Source: JBGOUJ01 sp041477005
GTDB lineage: Bacteria; Acidobacteriota; Terriglobia; Bryobacterales; JACQDG01
NCBI GenBank assembly: GCA_041477005.1
Contig: JBGOUJ010000416.1
Location: forward strand, 1 to 7,024
DNA length: 7,024 nt
Direction: 5' to 3'
Both the position numbers and the translations under genes were made by a program. Every line of letters begins with the position of its first letter. Position 1 is the first letter of the stretch. Of the stretch, positions 6,351 to 7,024 are shown in pieces. The notes under the pieces are model-generated. The model had not been told where the DNA came from. It saw nothing but the letters and a program-made list of their open reading frames with translations, and made no database searches.

Positions 6351-6370
6351 TGGTGGCAAATTTGCCACCA
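6351..6370. promoter_or_regulatory. Perfect 20-bp palindrome, operator-like
   Basis: TGGTGGCAAATTTGCCACCA reads identically on both strands, centred at 6360/6361, with no spacer. Uninterrupted dyads of this length in non-coding DNA are typical operators for helix-turn-helix or ribbon-helix-helix dimers. The nearest reliable gene start is the antitoxin, 165 bp away on the minus strand, so the regulated promoter is uncertain. There is no adjoining T-run, so it is not a terminator. Confidence 0.55.
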
Positions 6371-6710
6371 AGTCCGTTCGGAAAGACTCGGGACAAGGCC
6401 GGGGCCCTGGTCAACGTCTCCCCCGGTCGGTGACAAATGCCGCGAAGGTCCTGCACCACGGCTTTGATAAGCTCATTGCCCTCGTCGATGCGAGGGCGCT
6501 CACGGTCTCGGCGGCAGCCGCCGGAATCCACACATTCACCTGTGGTAGGACTGCATAAAGTAATGCAAATAGGCCCGTCGCGGCGTTGCTCCCATGAGAA
6601 ACCGAACACACCGGAGCGGGACGGCGCGCACCACTGGTAACGGTTTTCGGCGCTAGAACAGCGCGTCTGAAGTTCTTGCGCGCCACCCGTCGGTTGGCCA
6701 GGTGTCTTAT

Positions 6711-6807
6711 TCTGACTTCTGGCTCCTGGCTCCTGACTTCCGTCTTCCTGTTCTTAGGGCCGGGTGTTGATTCTGACTTCTGACTTCTGTCTTCTGTCTT
6801 CTTGTCT
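6711..6807. repeat. Degenerate 7-bp tandem repeats (TCTGACT/TCTGTCT type), two blocks
   Basis: Block one (6711-6752) runs in 7-bp units: TCTGACT, TCTGGCT, CCTGGCT, CCTGACT, TCCGTCT, TCCTGTT. Block two (6772-6799) has TCTGACT twice and then TCTGTCT twice, followed by a related TCTTGTCT (6800-6807). A 19-bp spacer, CTTAGGGCCGGGTGTTGAT (6753-6771), separates them. Such strand-biased pyrimidine heptamers occur between genes in several bacterial phyla; their role is unknown. The unit order suggests slippage growth from a single heptamer. Confidence 0.85.
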
Positions 6808-6822
6808 AGTACATTTCTATTA

Positions 6823-6852
6823 TTGACAGGGGGACGCAGACCTTCTTAGACT
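6823..6852 (+). promoter_or_regulatory. Candidate sigma-70-like promoter for the right-edge gene
   Basis: A consensus -35 TTGACA (6823-6828) is followed after 18 bp by TAGACT (6847-6852), which matches four of six positions of TATAAT. Transcription would begin around 6859-6862, on or just before the ATG at 6862. The mRNA would then be nearly leaderless, in keeping with the absence of a ribosome-binding site there. Confidence 0.4.
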
Positions 6853-6861
6853 CTCTAATCT

Positions 6862-7024
6862 ATGTTTGGGAAATGTCTACCGCTCGTGCTTGCAGCGTTT
6901 CTGTCCGCCTGCGCCACCCTTCCCGGCCAGAGCAATTTCGCCACGCTGAGCGGAAGCGTGGCCGATCCGCAAGGCCGCCCCATGGGCAACGCGCGCGTCG
7001 AGGTCCGGGCGGAAGGCACCGGCG
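6862..7024 (+). CDS. N-terminus of an exported carboxypeptidase-regulatory-like domain protein, probably Oar-like (runs off the right edge)
   Basis: The visible 54 residues begin with a signal peptide, MFGKCLPLVLAAFLSAC, followed by ATLPGQSN. Then comes FATLSGSVADPQGRPMGNAR-VEVRAEGTG, the first strands of a carboxypeptidase-regulatory-like (CarboxypepD_reg) domain. The same module opens the large receptor at 1756-5262 (GNITGRVQDPSGAVVPAAEV), so this is most likely a second member of that family transcribed the other way. L14-S15-A16-C17 fits a lipobox, so the protein could be a lipoprotein, although a signal peptidase I site after GQS is also possible and more usual for these receptors. There is no ribosome-binding site upstream and the start is the only in-frame ATG near the signal peptide. 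The barrel, if present, lies outside the window. Confidence 0.78.
   Translation, partial: MFGKCLPLVLAAFLSACATLPGQSNFATLSGSVADPQGRPMGNARVEVRAEGTG

Larger units (their letters stand above)
6187..6861. other. Long gene-poor region with dyads and heptamer repeats
   Basis: No frame here resembles a protein I recognise. The open frames on both strands are short, overlap one another and lack ribosome-binding sites. What the region does hold is a pair of related palindromes (6324-6370), a block of degenerate 7-bp repeats (6711-6807) and a candidate promoter (6823-6852). A decayed gene between about 6280 and 6690 cannot be excluded; one minus-strand frame there (near 6400-6520) reads NELIKAVVQDLRG, but this is not enough to name it. 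Confidence 0.5.

Noticed and set aside
6280..6686. Overlapping minus-strand frames of 91-109 codons as small toxin or regulator genes
   Set aside because: They overlap each other in different frames, lack ribosome-binding sites and contain no motif I can name. Decay of an unknown gene remains possible.
6711..6807. CRISPR array
   Set aside because: Units are 7 bp and contiguous, with no unique spacers and no cas genes.

Overview
The window looks like chromosomal DNA of an Acidobacteriota bacterium, probably close to the Solibacteres/Bryobacterales. This rests on recognised gene types, not on a database search. It carries a very large Oar-like outer-membrane receptor with a carboxypeptidase-regulatory N-terminus, the start of a second such gene, the start of a PknB-type Ser/Thr kinase, a Tat-exported SelA-fold PLP enzyme, and pyrimidine-rich heptamer repeats. 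The DNA is GC-rich.

Layout, left to right. (1) 1-71, minus: the N-terminus of a Ser/Thr protein kinase running off the left edge. (2) 122-265, plus: a fragment reading as a tetratricopeptide (TPR) protein. The 3' end of the next gene runs antisense through it, which suggests an old rearrangement junction near 265-285. (3) 187-1536, minus: a Tat-signal SelA/DgaE-like PLP-dependent protein. (4) 1756-5262, minus: a 1168-residue Oar-like TonB-dependent-receptor-type protein, 219 bp upstream of the PLP gene. The two share a direction and may be co-transcribed. (5) 5370-5862: no convincing gene. It has insertion-sequence-end-like direct repeats at its left edge and a perfect 19-bp inverted repeat enclosing smaller hairpins. 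(6) 5863-6186, minus: a type II toxin-antitoxin module with an apparently intact 71-residue antitoxin and a frameshifted, truncated RelE/ParE-like toxin. (7) 6187-6861: no convincing gene. It holds a perfect 20-bp palindrome beside a related dyad, two blocks of degenerate 7-bp tandem repeats, and a candidate promoter. (8) 6862-7024, plus: the N-terminus of another exported protein with a carboxypeptidase-regulatory-like domain.

Function. The receptor gene and the Tat-exported PLP enzyme together suggest a cell-envelope function: an outer-membrane barrel paired with a periplasmic PLP-fold protein. The substrate cannot be read from the sequence. The rest is a decayed accessory segment (TPR remnant, broken toxin, IS-like end, repeats) around this pair. 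I see no CRISPR array, rRNA, tRNA or complete mobile element.
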